A DNA stretch of 8,367 nucleotides from Flavobacteriales bacterium UBA5871 (GCA_002432085.1 DJFN01000246.1:55445-63811); one strand, 5' to 3'. Counted from the first letter of the stretch, positions 1 to 6,782 are shown. Notes: generated by a model not told the origin, from the letters alone. Made by a program: numbers and translations.

Positions 1-1553
1 TCGATGACGGCTGTCGGCCCGCAGGAAATAATGTCCGGACCGAGCTCGAAGGTCGCGCCCGAATAAACAATCGTGTCACTTGCTGTGCAGTTCCCGATGC
101 TGACTTCTACCCAGTACTCGCCCGTTGCACTAACCGTAATGGCGGGTGTTGTTTCTCCTGTCGACCAGTTATAGGTCGCGCCGTTGTTCGTAGCATCGAA
201 CGTTACGATGGAATTACAGGCCGTAAAATCGGGACCGAGATCCACCAGGGGAGCATCGAGCTGGCTCTCGTGGATGAGCTGGTTGTAAAGTATCGGCCCG
301 GTTTGTCCGTCTGTTGCTCCGAAATGCTGCTGGTAGCATGAAGAAGATGGGTGAAGGTCGGTCCCGGCAAGTCCGCCCGCATTGGAAACGGTGACATTGC
401 CTGGCAACGTGCCGCTCGTGGAAAGAATGGTGCCGCCGCTTCCGCCGCCGCCCGGTCCGAAACAGGATGGATACGAAGTCAGCTGGTTTCCACCATAACC
501 ACCAAAGGCACTGACGATCAGGTTGCCTGAGAAATTCTGCACGTCCAGCAGGATTGTTCCTCCGGCACCGCCGCCGCCTGCTCCGTCTCCTATGCTGTTG
601 GGAATCGTAGCGACCATTAATCCGTTGGATTCGATACTGGAATTATTGGATTGTATAGTGGCAGCGCGAATAATGATAATGCCGCCGCCATCTGTTCCAC
701 TTGAGCCAACGCTATTGTTATGATCGGGCGCTCCGCCGCCGCCGCCGCAAAACAGGCGACCGGTGCTGTAGTCGAGCGCCCGTCCGCCGTCACCGCCGAC
801 ATCGCCGCCGCTGAAGCAGAACGAAGCTTCGTTCCCGCCTTTCCCGCCTATCGCCCCGTTGGAACCGCCGCCACCACCGCTGTTGTGCTTGTTGCCACCG
901 CCGCCGCCGTTTCCATTTGCTCCACGGCCACCACTATTACTGACACTCAGCTGTGCGACACCTTCGCCTTTTTCTGCGCCGAATCCCGGGAAAGCCAATG
1001 GGTAGGAATAATTCGGATAACCTGCACCACAGGCTCCGTCAGGATTGTAACTTGCGAATCCACCTCGGAAACCCGCTCCGGAAGCCATTATCGGACCGTC
1101 CAGCGTGAGCGTTCCCGAAACTTCGATCACCAGCACGCCGCCCGTTGAGCCGTTCCATTCGGCTGCATTGATAGCCGGATAAACCGTCACGTCGTTGTAT
1201 TGCGGTACGCGAATAAGCTGTACCAGTCCGCTGATGGTATAATCGTTCAGCAGCAGATGCTCGGTGGTAATGATGTTTCCGTTGATGGCAGTAATATCGA
1301 CAAATTCATAATTGCCACAGTTGCCATAATTGAGGATCGTACCGAAATTGCTGGTGTTCATGCTATCGATAACAGCGCCTTTCATCTGGATGATCAGCGC
1401 ACGATCACCGGGGGCAAAAGCGCTGGCACTTTGAACGGTAATGGTATTGCAATCGATCGCTGTAACGGGTGTGTAATCGTTCACCTCGCCCGAGATCTGT
1501 GTACGCGCAACGGCGAAGATCAACAGGAAAAACGAAAAGAGGGCATATTTCAT
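1..1553 (-). CDS. Glycine-rich secreted surface protein with Ig-like repeats, probable T9SS cargo (3' end beyond window)
   Basis: The frame is open for 517 codons from the ATG at 1553 and runs off the window, so the C-terminus is unseen. Residues 1-19 form a signal peptide (MKYALFSFFLLIFAVARTQ), so the product is exported. Residues 24-155 are beta-rich (DRALIIQMKGA, GGVLVIEVSGTLTLDGPI), as in large Bacteroidota surface proteins. Residues 208-375 hold several glycine clusters, including GNGGGGG, SGGGGGS, FCGGGGG and GPGGGGSGGT, with scattered cysteines. From about residue 438, Ig-like modules begin with LGPDFTAC and contain YNWSTGETTPAITV; a second starts with LGPDIISC at 504. Such modules usually come as tandem arrays ending in a T9SS sorting domain, so secretion through T9SS is an inference. 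An in-frame ATG at 1574 would add seven residues (MYNASAA), but the start at 1553 puts the signal peptide right at the N-terminus. Substrate or ligand unknown; an adhesin or matrix role is plausible. Confidence 0.85.
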   Translation of the reverse strand, partial: MKYALFSFFLLIFAVARTQISGEVNDYTPVTAIDCNTITVQSASAFAPGDRALIIQMKGAVIDSMNTSNFGTILNYGNCGNYEFVDITAINGNIITTEHLLLNDYTISGLVQLIRVPQYNDVTVYPAINAAEWNGSTGGVLVIEVSGTLTLDGPIMASGAGFRGGFASYNPDGACGAGYPNYSYPLAFPGFGAEKGEGVAQLSVSNSGGRGANGNGGGGGNKHNSGGGGGSNGAIGGKGGNEASFCFSGGDVGGDGGRALDYSTGRLFCGGGGGAPDHNNSVGSSGTDGGGIIIIRAATIQSNNSSIESNGLMVATIPNSIGDGAGGGGAGGTILLDVQNFSGNLIVSAFGGYGGNQLTSYPSCFGPGGGGSGGTILSTSGTLPGNVTVSNAGGLAGTDLHPSSSCYQQHFGATDGQTGPILYNQLIHESQLDAPLVDLGPDFTACNSIVTFDATNNGATYNWSTGETTPAITVSATGEYWVEVSIGNCTASDTIVYSGATFELGPDIISCGPTAVI

Positions 1554-1652
1554 CGCAGCGCTCGCATTGTACATAAGGAACGCAGCTTGCTCCCAAAGGG
1601 TTGTCTGGATTTTCAGCCGTTGATTGAACGGTATGGGAACAGGTGTAAAAAG

Positions 1653-2000
1653 TTAAGACGATCTGAACCCGATCGCTTGCCTTTCACTTTGGTCGGTCTG
1701 CTGCTGATCTTTCTCCAGCAAATAACGAATCGCATCATAAACATCGCTGAACTGCTGATCGTATTTCTGCTCCATCAGCAACAGCTGCTCGGCCAGTTCT
1801 TTATGAGTAAGCGCATACTTGCGCATCTGAACGAAAGCTCTTACAATCTGAATATTAACCTCGATCGCCAGCGGACTGCTCAATACGCTCGCCAGCATTG
1901 CAACTCCTTGTTCTGTAAAAGCGAAAGGCAGGTATTTGCTGTGTTTCCCACGGCCAGAATCATCTAAGGACGCAAATTGCGTCCTTAAAGAATGTTTCAT
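1653..2000 (-). pseudogene. 5'-truncated ORF6N-domain protein (KilA-N/ORF6N family) remnant
   Basis: From the ATG at 2000 this reads 115 residues. The section LRTQFASLDD...KYLPFAFTEQGVAML, followed by AIEVNIQIVRAFVQMR, HKELAEQLLLMEQKYDQQF and a closing IGFR, matches the end of the ORF6N domain and its usual C-terminal coiled tail. Family members are phage-associated, putatively DNA-binding proteins, common in Bacteroidota. A normal member has roughly 70 more N-terminal residues carrying most of the ORF6N domain (the LAELY-type region); these are absent here and also absent from the gap before mnmE. A GTG at 2045 could extend the frame by 15 codons, but that overlaps the stop of the upstream gene and encodes nothing family-like. 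The loss coincides with the edge of an AT-rich block, so the 5' part was probably lost when that block arrived. The remnant could still be translated as a short protein; DNA binding is doubtful. Confidence 0.72.
1965..1987. repeat. Perfect 23-base palindrome (11-base arms, 1-base centre)
   Basis: The arm TAAGGACGCAA (1965-1975) is exactly reverse-complemented by TTGCGTCCTTA (1977-1987) around a single A at 1976. As RNA it could fold as a 9-bp stem with a 5-base loop. It lies inside the ORF6N remnant, where it encodes family-typical residues (LRTQFASL), and about 39 bases past the stop of the 884-aa gene. No T-run follows on either strand, so it is not a classic intrinsic terminator. It may be a protein-binding site, a recombination scar or a 3' stabilising hairpin, or it may be chance. 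Confidence 0.9.
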
Positions 2001-2025
2001 TGTACAAACAGGATATAAATTTTGA

Positions 2026-4680
2026 TTAATTAAATGGTTTTCCACCCTTATCGAGTTTTCGCAGCCTATTAATTAAACCGTTGTCAGGATTGTTCGATTT
2101 AAAAAGATGCTTTGCTCGACATTTCGTCATTAGACGTTCGATATTTCTTCTTTCTTCTATTTCTGTAGATTTGTAATCGTATTGGAACTCCAATTCGTTT
2201 AAAACGTCGGATAAGAAATAAGAATTTTTGTCAAGCGACACAACGTATTGATCAATTATCATAGTCCAGTTTTTAGGTCGGTCGGCAAGAATCATAAGCA
2301 TCAATTCATGTTTTACGAGACTGTTGGTTTCATGAAGAGCTTTGTCAATTATCAATGGTGCCATTTTGGCGGAGTATAAATCGTCTTTAAAGTATCTCAC
2401 AATATTTGACGGTAATGAAAGGAGGACAGTAAGTCGCTTCTCATTTTGATCTTTTATATCGAACCATTCTTCATCCAAATAAAAATTAGCTCCCTCAAAT
2501 GCGATTTTTCCTTTGTCAGCAAGAATCGGGGATAGAACAATAAGTAGCTTATTAACTTCATTCCATGACTGGGTAATCTTACTCAGTAGGTCTTTTTTCA
2601 ATTCAGCGGAAACAAAATCGCTGTTCCTCAAAGCGCGTGAAGCTGCGGTAATTTGTCTCATCAATACTTTGTATGAAAATTCTTTCATTACAGAACTGAT
2701 CACTTGATTGTATGGACGGATTTGGTCATAATGCTTATCATCATATTTATCCTTAATTTCATCGGGAAGGCCTGAAGAAATGACATTTTTGCTTATCTTC
2801 TCGTCCTCTTTTTGAAGAACTGACACGTCCGGATTCCAAGAGATAGATTTAAATGGATTAATGTTATCATCGATGCGAACCTTATTTCGCAAACTGTTCA
2901 GAGTTTCATCAATATCTTGTTTAAGAACTGTTAACGCATCTTCTTTATTTCTATCTATACCTGTGTAAAACTCAATAATTTCGGGAAAATCAATGTATCT
3001 TTTGTTTTCATAGACATTTGCAAGAAAATCTTTGTTCAAATTCATTCTGTGAGCTAAGAAGTAGAATACCCAGTAGGAGTTTTTGAAGTAATAGTGCTGA
3101 AGTCCAAGTCGACCTAGAATGGAGTTGTCGAGTAATGCTGAAAAAAGATATTGTAGATTTAGCTCAATATAATTCGCCTCACAAAACGATTTTAACTTTG
3201 TTTTGAAAAATTCTTCTGTAAACTCAAAATCATTTTTAACTGTGAGAAGTTCACACAAATAGCCCATTACGAAGGTACAATCCTTTATATCAGGTTTTTT
3301 ATCCTTATAGGTGGGGATTTCATACTCTTCAAATATTATATCCATTATTGTATCCAGCAACTTTGTTCTATTAATGGGTGAGTAATCAGTACCGATTTTT
3401 GATGATGCACGCAGGATCGAAATACAGTTTTTAGGAGTTCTGTGCATATTTAAAACTTCCAAGTCTTTAGTGACTTTAGTTAACATAGAATCCTCATCAT
3501 CTTCAAAGCTTTTGATAGTAGCGTAGGATTTCACGAGTTTCCTAACTTCAGTTTTTTGAAGGGGGAGCAAATAGTAAGATTTGAACACTCTTTTAATCTC
3601 GACCGTTTCATCCTCATTTGATTTTAAGAAAAAGTTGTTGTCGATTGTGTTGAAGATAATTATCGGAGTATCGGGAAATGCATCACAAATATTTTTTATC
3701 ATCGCCATCACTCCATTTTCCTCATAACAGATTGAATCAAGTAAGATACAATCAATTGTGCCGAAATCACTGCTATAAAAGTATGTTTCAAAAGCACTCT
3801 GGATGTCCTTAACTACTTTGTGCTTCTTCGTTCCTTTTGCATCAATGTATAAAAATTTCTTGCCTATCTTCCAGGCTTCTAATTTTATAAAATGTGCGAG
3901 GCAAGTTAAACCAAACTCCGACGGAGCTTTGATCATGAAATCACCGGGGTTAGCAATTAGTCCATTGACTTCCACTTTATACTGTTCGTTCTTAGTTGGA
4001 TCTTTTGGAATTGTTTGTTTAGAACTTAAAATAGGTTCGATCCAAACCGGAACCACTTCATTATACGACCGCATAGATTCGTTTAGGTCAAGCTGTAGTC
4101 GCTTTTCGATTTGATCAATTTCCTTAATTTTTTTTTCAGGTTGGGAGATAACTGAGTTATCTTTGATAAAGAGAGTTAGATTTTGCTCTAGTAGAATTTC
4201 AAAATTTTCAAGATCGGAGTAGGAATTATACAGTCCGTTGCTTTGCGCCTTTTCTTTAAAGTCTTTTACGAGTTGAAATTGTTTTTGGTCAAAACTGTCG
4301 GGATCGACCATTTCTTTTCCGAAAAAGAAAATAATCCTAGGAACCGAATTATTGTCGTTTGATTTCCGAGATAAGGCATCGTTAAACTCATGCTCAGTTC
4401 CACTCCCGGCCTTCTTTGTAGGAGTTCCAAAGCGATTCTTCATAATACCTACGAAGATGTCGTATTTCGACGCTTGGATAGCTTCGTCAATAATTTCCTG
4501 TCCATTTCTACCCATATCTGGCAAGACATCATCCTCCCACATAAAAGTTTTGAAGTTCAAACCTAAATGGTTTGCAAGGGATTTATTCACTTTCTCGATC
4601 ACTTTTTGAGATGATTTTCTTTCATCATTACAATCGCTGGGTGACGAAATGAAGCAGGTGTAATTCTTAACGGTTTCCAT
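2026..4680 (-). CDS. DUF4062-like / STAND-like P-loop protein, candidate NLR-type defence protein
   Basis: 884 residues, from the only reasonable ATG. Residues 7-105 resemble DUF4062, a TIR-related fold: FISSPSDCNDER at 10-21, the strand YDIFVGIMKNRFGTPT at 73-88, and GSGTEHEF at 92-99, whose glutamates occupy a position like that of the TIR catalytic Glu. Residues 236-390 resemble a STAND/NACHT NTPase core. GDFMIKAPSEFGLTCLAHFI stands at the P-loop, but the Walker A lysine is absent. IDCILLDS (309-316) is Walker B-like, PIIIFNTID (339-347) is sensor-1-like, and LLPLQKTEVRKLV (371-383) is the usual post-core helix. FKNSYWVFYFLAHRM (532-546) resembles the NACHT helical-domain signature. Residues from about 600 onward match nothing I know; no TPR, WD40 or transmembrane segment is visible, so the protein is probably cytosolic. 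The gene is solitary, AT-rich and unlike its neighbours. The architecture fits single-gene anti-phage NLR-like systems. Enzyme activity and trigger are unknown; an inactive or regulatory ATPase is an alternative. Confidence 0.75.
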   Translation of the reverse strand: METVKNYTCFISSPSDCNDERKSSQKVIEKVNKSLANHLGLNFKTFMWEDDVLPDMGRNGQEIIDEAIQASKYDIFVGIMKNRFGTPTKKAGSGTEHEFNDALSRKSNDNNSVPRIIFFFGKEMVDPDSFDQKQFQLVKDFKEKAQSNGLYNSYSDLENFEILLEQNLTLFIKDNSVISQPEKKIKEIDQIEKRLQLDLNESMRSYNEVVPVWIEPILSSKQTIPKDPTKNEQYKVEVNGLIANPGDFMIKAPSEFGLTCLAHFIKLEAWKIGKKFLYIDAKGTKKHKVVKDIQSAFETYFYSSDFGTIDCILLDSICYEENGVMAMIKNICDAFPDTPIIIFNTIDNNFFLKSNEDETVEIKRVFKSYYLLPLQKTEVRKLVKSYATIKSFEDDEDSMLTKVTKDLEVLNMHRTPKNCISILRASSKIGTDYSPINRTKLLDTIMDIIFEEYEIPTYKDKKPDIKDCTFVMGYLCELLTVKNDFEFTEEFFKTKLKSFCEANYIELNLQYLFSALLDNSILGRLGLQHYYFKNSYWVFYFLAHRMNLNKDFLANVYENKRYIDFPEIIEFYTGIDRNKEDALTVLKQDIDETLNSLRNKVRIDDNINPFKSISWNPDVSVLQKEDEKISKNVISSGLPDEIKDKYDDKHYDQIRPYNQVISSVMKEFSYKVLMRQITAASRALRNSDFVSAELKKDLLSKITQSWNEVNKLLIVLSPILADKGKIAFEGANFYLDEEWFDIKDQNEKRLTVLLSLPSNIVRYFKDDLYSAKMAPLIIDKALHETNSLVKHELMLMILADRPKNWTMIIDQYVVSLDKNSYFLSDVLNELEFQYDYKSTEIEERRNIERLMTKCRAKHLFKSNNPDNGLINRLRKLDKGGKPFN

Positions 4681-4712
4681 AGTTGTTAGACGTAGGGATT
4701 ATTTTCGTAGAA

Positions 4713-4741
4713 CAAAATAGAGCGAAAACTTTAATATTCAA
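4713..4741 (-). promoter_or_regulatory. Candidate Bacteroidota-type promoter of the 884-aa gene
   Basis: On the minus strand a TTG (4741-4739) is followed after 19 bases by TATTTTG (4719-4713), one base short of the Bacteroidota -7 consensus TAnnTTTG, with the expected spacing to the -33 TTG. The start codon lies 32 bases further on, leaving a short leader. This would give the gene its own promoter, independent of mnmE. The region is AT-rich, so a chance match is quite possible. Confidence 0.35.
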
Positions 4742-4886
4742 CCGAATTTATAGGGTACTTTTAAATAAGTTGTACTAATTATAAATGAGGGTATTACTCA
4801 ACGGCTCGATAAAACAACTATTCACTTGTGATTTACTGAAATAGCATCACACTAAAAATAATACATTACTTAGATACTCGCGTTGC

Positions 4887-6257
4887 TTACTTTCCGATAC
4901 AAAACTTGCTGAAGATATTCCCCAGCAGGTCTTCCGTGGAAATATCGCCGGTGATCGTGCCGAGGTGAAACATCGCCTGACGAATATCCATCGCGACGAA
5001 ATCGCCGGTGATGCCGGTTTCGAGACCCGTTTTAGCTTTCTCGAGCGCATCGGCGGTTTTGGTCAGTGCTTCCAGGTGACGGGCGTTCGTAACGATCGTA
5101 TCGGTTTGCGTGTTGAATTCGCCGAGTACTTTTTCGGCCAGTGTGGCTTTCAGCTGGTCGATGCCTGTGCCGGTTTTAGCGCTGATGGCCAGTACGGAAA
5201 GTGAAGTCGATGGCTGTGGAATTTCGTTCAGGTCGGTTTTGTTGACCAGCAGCAGGAAGGTTTTGCCAGGATATTCCTGTTGCAGCTCTTCCGACCAGGA
5301 GACGGCCGCTGCAAGGTTTTCAGGCTCGGTGCCGTCGGCGAGAACGAGTACGATGCTTGCCTGGCTGATCTTTTCATACGAGCGCGTGATCCCTATGGCT
5401 TCGATCTCTTCGGCGCCTTCGCGGATACCGGCTGTGTCGATCAGGCGGAACAGGATTCCGTCGATGTTGAGCGTTTCTTCGATCACGTCACGCGTGGTGC
5501 CGGCAATGTTGCTCACAATCGCGCGCTCTTCGCCCAGCAGTTGGTTCAGCAAAGTGCTTTTTCCTGTATTCGGCGCGCCGACGATGGCTACCGGAACGCC
5601 GTTCTTGAGCACATTCCCGAGCTCGAAGGAACGCGAGAGGCGTTGTACGTATTTTAAAACTTCCGTTACCAGCGCATTCAGCTCACTGCGATCGGCAAAT
5701 TCTACGTCTTCTTCCGCGAAATCGAGCTCGAGCTCAACCAGCGATGCAAAGTGAATGAGCTTTTCCCACAACAGTCTCAACTCGGAGGAAAAACCGCCGC
5801 GCATTTGCTTCATCGCCACTTCATGAGCTTTCTTCGATTCGGAAGCGATGAGGTCGGCTACGGCTTCGGCTTGTGACAGGTCCATCCGGCCATTCGCGAA
5901 TGCACGCAGTGTAAACTCGCCTGGATTGGCCATACGACAGCCACTTTCGAGCAATAACTGAAGAATTTGTTGCTGAATAAATACCGATCCGTGACAGGCG
6001 ATTTCCACCGTGTGTTCGCCCGTAAAGCTTTGTCCTTCGCGAAGAACGGTTACCAGGACCTCATCGATGATCTCATTGGAAGCATTCCGGATTCTTCCGA
6101 AAAGTGCCTGGTGCGATGCGCTTTCCTCCAGTGGTTTCGAAAATACGCGTGAAACGACGGACAAAGCATCTTTACCCGAAACGCGGATCACGGCAATGGC
6201 GCCAATGCCGGGCGCGGTCGACAATGCACAAATGGTATCGGATGAAACTGGATTCAT
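4887..6257 (-). CDS. mnmE: tRNA uridine-5-carboxymethylaminomethyl(34) synthesis GTPase MnmE (TrmE)
   Basis: With MnmG, MnmE adds the carboxymethylaminomethyl group to C5 of wobble uridine 34 in certain tRNAs, using methylenetetrahydrofolate and GTP hydrolysis in the cytoplasm. The 456-residue length matches the family (about 450). The N-terminal formyl-THF-binding dimerisation domain starts with TICALSTAPGIGAIAVIRVSG and includes NPGEFTLRAFANGRMDLSQAEA (111-132). The inserted G domain has G1 GAPNTGKS (227-234), G2 TTRD (254-257), G3 DTAG (274-277), G4 NKTD (339-342) and SAK (359-361). The protein ends in FCIGK with the conserved cysteine. The ATG at 6257 is preferred over an in-frame GTG at 6311, because family homology begins there and the GTG lies within the upstream gene. 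It starts 13 bases after the DUF1456 stop, so an operon is likely, though a promoter-like motif also sits in that gap. No MnmG gene is in the window. The gene is intact. Confidence 0.97.
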   Translation of the reverse strand: MNPVSSDTICALSTAPGIGAIAVIRVSGKDALSVVSRVFSKPLEESASHQALFGRIRNASNEIIDEVLVTVLREGQSFTGEHTVEIACHGSVFIQQQILQLLLESGCRMANPGEFTLRAFANGRMDLSQAEAVADLIASESKKAHEVAMKQMRGGFSSELRLLWEKLIHFASLVELELDFAEEDVEFADRSELNALVTEVLKYVQRLSRSFELGNVLKNGVPVAIVGAPNTGKSTLLNQLLGEERAIVSNIAGTTRDVIEETLNIDGILFRLIDTAGIREGAEEIEAIGITRSYEKISQASIVLVLADGTEPENLAAAVSWSEELQQEYPGKTFLLLVNKTDLNEIPQPSTSLSVLAISAKTGTGIDQLKATLAEKVLGEFNTQTDTIVTNARHLEALTKTADALEKAKTGLETGITGDFVAMDIRQAMFHLGTITGDISTEDLLGNIFSKFCIGK

Positions 6258-6261
6258 GCTG

Positions 6262-6269
6262 CAAAAGTA
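6262..6269 (-). promoter_or_regulatory. TAnnTTTG -7 element immediately before mnmE
   Basis: TACTTTTG on the minus strand is an exact TAnnTTTG match, with only CAGC between it and the mnmE ATG. If used, transcription would start at or next to the ATG, giving a leaderless or nearly leaderless mRNA. No TTG occurs at the -33 distance, so the element may be weak or fortuitous. Confidence 0.35.
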
Positions 6270-6270
6270 G

Positions 6271-6741
6271 CTAAGAAGCGGAAGGTTTCGATTCTTTCTG
6301 CTGCAATCCACGAATAAAATTGCGGAGGAACTGATCGCCGCAAATGCGGTAATGACTGTGCTTGGGATCGCGGAAAAATGCGCTCAGCTCAGGCTTGCCG
6401 ATTCGGATATCGACCAATTTCAGTGTGTCGACAATGTCTTCATCCTTGAAGTTCAGCGCAATTTTAAGTTTTCGAAGGATGATGTTGTTGGTGAGCTTCT
6501 GTTCGTGTTCGGGAATTTTGCCATTCTGCAGCCCGCGTTTATCGGCGATAAATCCATTTAACAATGCGGCAAGCGCTTCATCCGGCATCACTTTGAATCC
6601 TTCGTATTGCTCCTGCTTCATCCACGCGAAAATATCGAGGGGCGAAACCACGTATTGAACCGATTGAAAAAACGATCCGATTTTCTCCTCGTCCCACTGG
6701 TAGATTTTTCGCAGCTTGTAGAAGATGTAATTGTTATCCAT
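6271..6741 (-). CDS. DUF1456 family protein (YehS-like)
   Basis: 156 residues, the usual size for this family. DUF1456 consists of two similar helical repeats, and both are visible: residues 2-65 (DNNYIFYKLRKIYQW ... PDEALAALLNGFI) and 84-146 (TNNIILRKLKIALNF ... CGDQFLRNFIRGL). The second repeat, with LSAFFRDPKHSHYRICGDQFLRNF, is the best-conserved part. The family has no established biochemical role; the protein is soluble, with no signal peptide or membrane segment. The ATG at 6741 is chosen because homology begins at MDNNYIF, and because an upstream in-frame TTG at 6780 falls next to the terminator of the preceding gene. The stop lies 13 bases before mnmE, so the two are probably co-transcribed, but a link to tRNA modification is only suggested by position. 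E. coli YehS is the named homologue; I do not assign the symbol. Confidence 0.9.
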   Translation of the reverse strand: MDNNYIFYKLRKIYQWDEEKIGSFFQSVQYVVSPLDIFAWMKQEQYEGFKVMPDEALAALLNGFIADKRGLQNGKIPEHEQKLTNNIILRKLKIALNFKDEDIVDTLKLVDIRIGKPELSAFFRDPKHSHYRICGDQFLRNFIRGLQQKESKPSAS

Positions 6742-6745
6742 GCTG

Positions 6746-6753
6746 CAAAGGTC
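6746..6753 (-). promoter_or_regulatory. Near-consensus -7 element before the DUF1456 gene
   Basis: GACCTTTG on the minus strand differs from TAnnTTTG only in its first base and sits four bases (CAGC) before the ATG at 6741. The arrangement TTTGCAGC-ATG is identical to that before mnmE. A promoter is needed here, because an intrinsic terminator separates this gene from the one upstream. No properly spaced -33 TTG is present; the nearest is 24 bases further upstream. Confidence 0.35.
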
Positions 6754-6782
6754 GAAAATTATTCCCGGATCGGGATACAAAG

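Larger units (their letters stand above)
1990..4886. other. AT-rich probable genomic island carrying a single large gene
   Basis: Base composition drops sharply between the ORF6N remnant and the mnmE stop. The 60 bases from 3181 hold 13 G/C and those from 2401 hold 20, against 32 in the 60 from 5461 inside mnmE. The change starts immediately downstream of the mnmE stop codon and ends near the point where ORF6N homology begins. The block contains one 884-aa gene and about 200 bases of non-coding DNA. I see no transposase, integrase, terminal inverted repeats or target-site duplication at the edges, so the transfer mechanism is unknown and the limits are approximate. Confidence 0.6.

Noticed and set aside
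730..750. CCG tandem repeat, considered as a microsatellite or regulatory repeat
   Set aside because: It is in frame and encodes a poly-glycine cluster in the secreted protein; other glycine clusters in the gene are similar.
720..1148. Plus-strand open frame of 142 codons rich in Ala/Thr
   Set aside because: It is antisense to the glycine-rich gene; its Ala/Thr-rich content is simply the complement of Gly and Ser codons, with no family-like motif.
1617..1631. Hairpin CCGTT-5-AACGG after the ORF6N remnant
   Set aside because: A 5-bp stem with no U-tract; not enough for a terminator call.
1200..1967. Plus-strand open frame of 255 codons
   Set aside because: It runs antisense through the start of the secreted-protein gene, the gap and the ORF6N remnant, both of which have clear family motifs on the minus strand.
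4827..4851. Inverted repeat TGTGAT / ATCACA with a 13-base gap downstream of mnmE
   Set aside because: The stem is only 6 bp, AT-rich, with no T-run directly after it; too weak to call a terminator, and the gap is too long for a CRP-type site.
4681..4886. Possible toxin-antitoxin gene, small RNA or missing ORF6N 5' half in the gap
   Set aside because: No open frame, ORF6N-like segment or stable structured RNA could be recognised; only AT-rich sequence with a candidate promoter.
5110..5754. Plus-strand open frames within mnmE
   Set aside because: They are antisense to a highly conserved housekeeping gene; Ser-rich shadow translations.
6258..6311. Upstream GTG start for mnmE adding 18 residues
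   Set aside because: The extension overlaps the DUF1456 coding end and has no MnmE homology; the family starts at the ATG at 6257.
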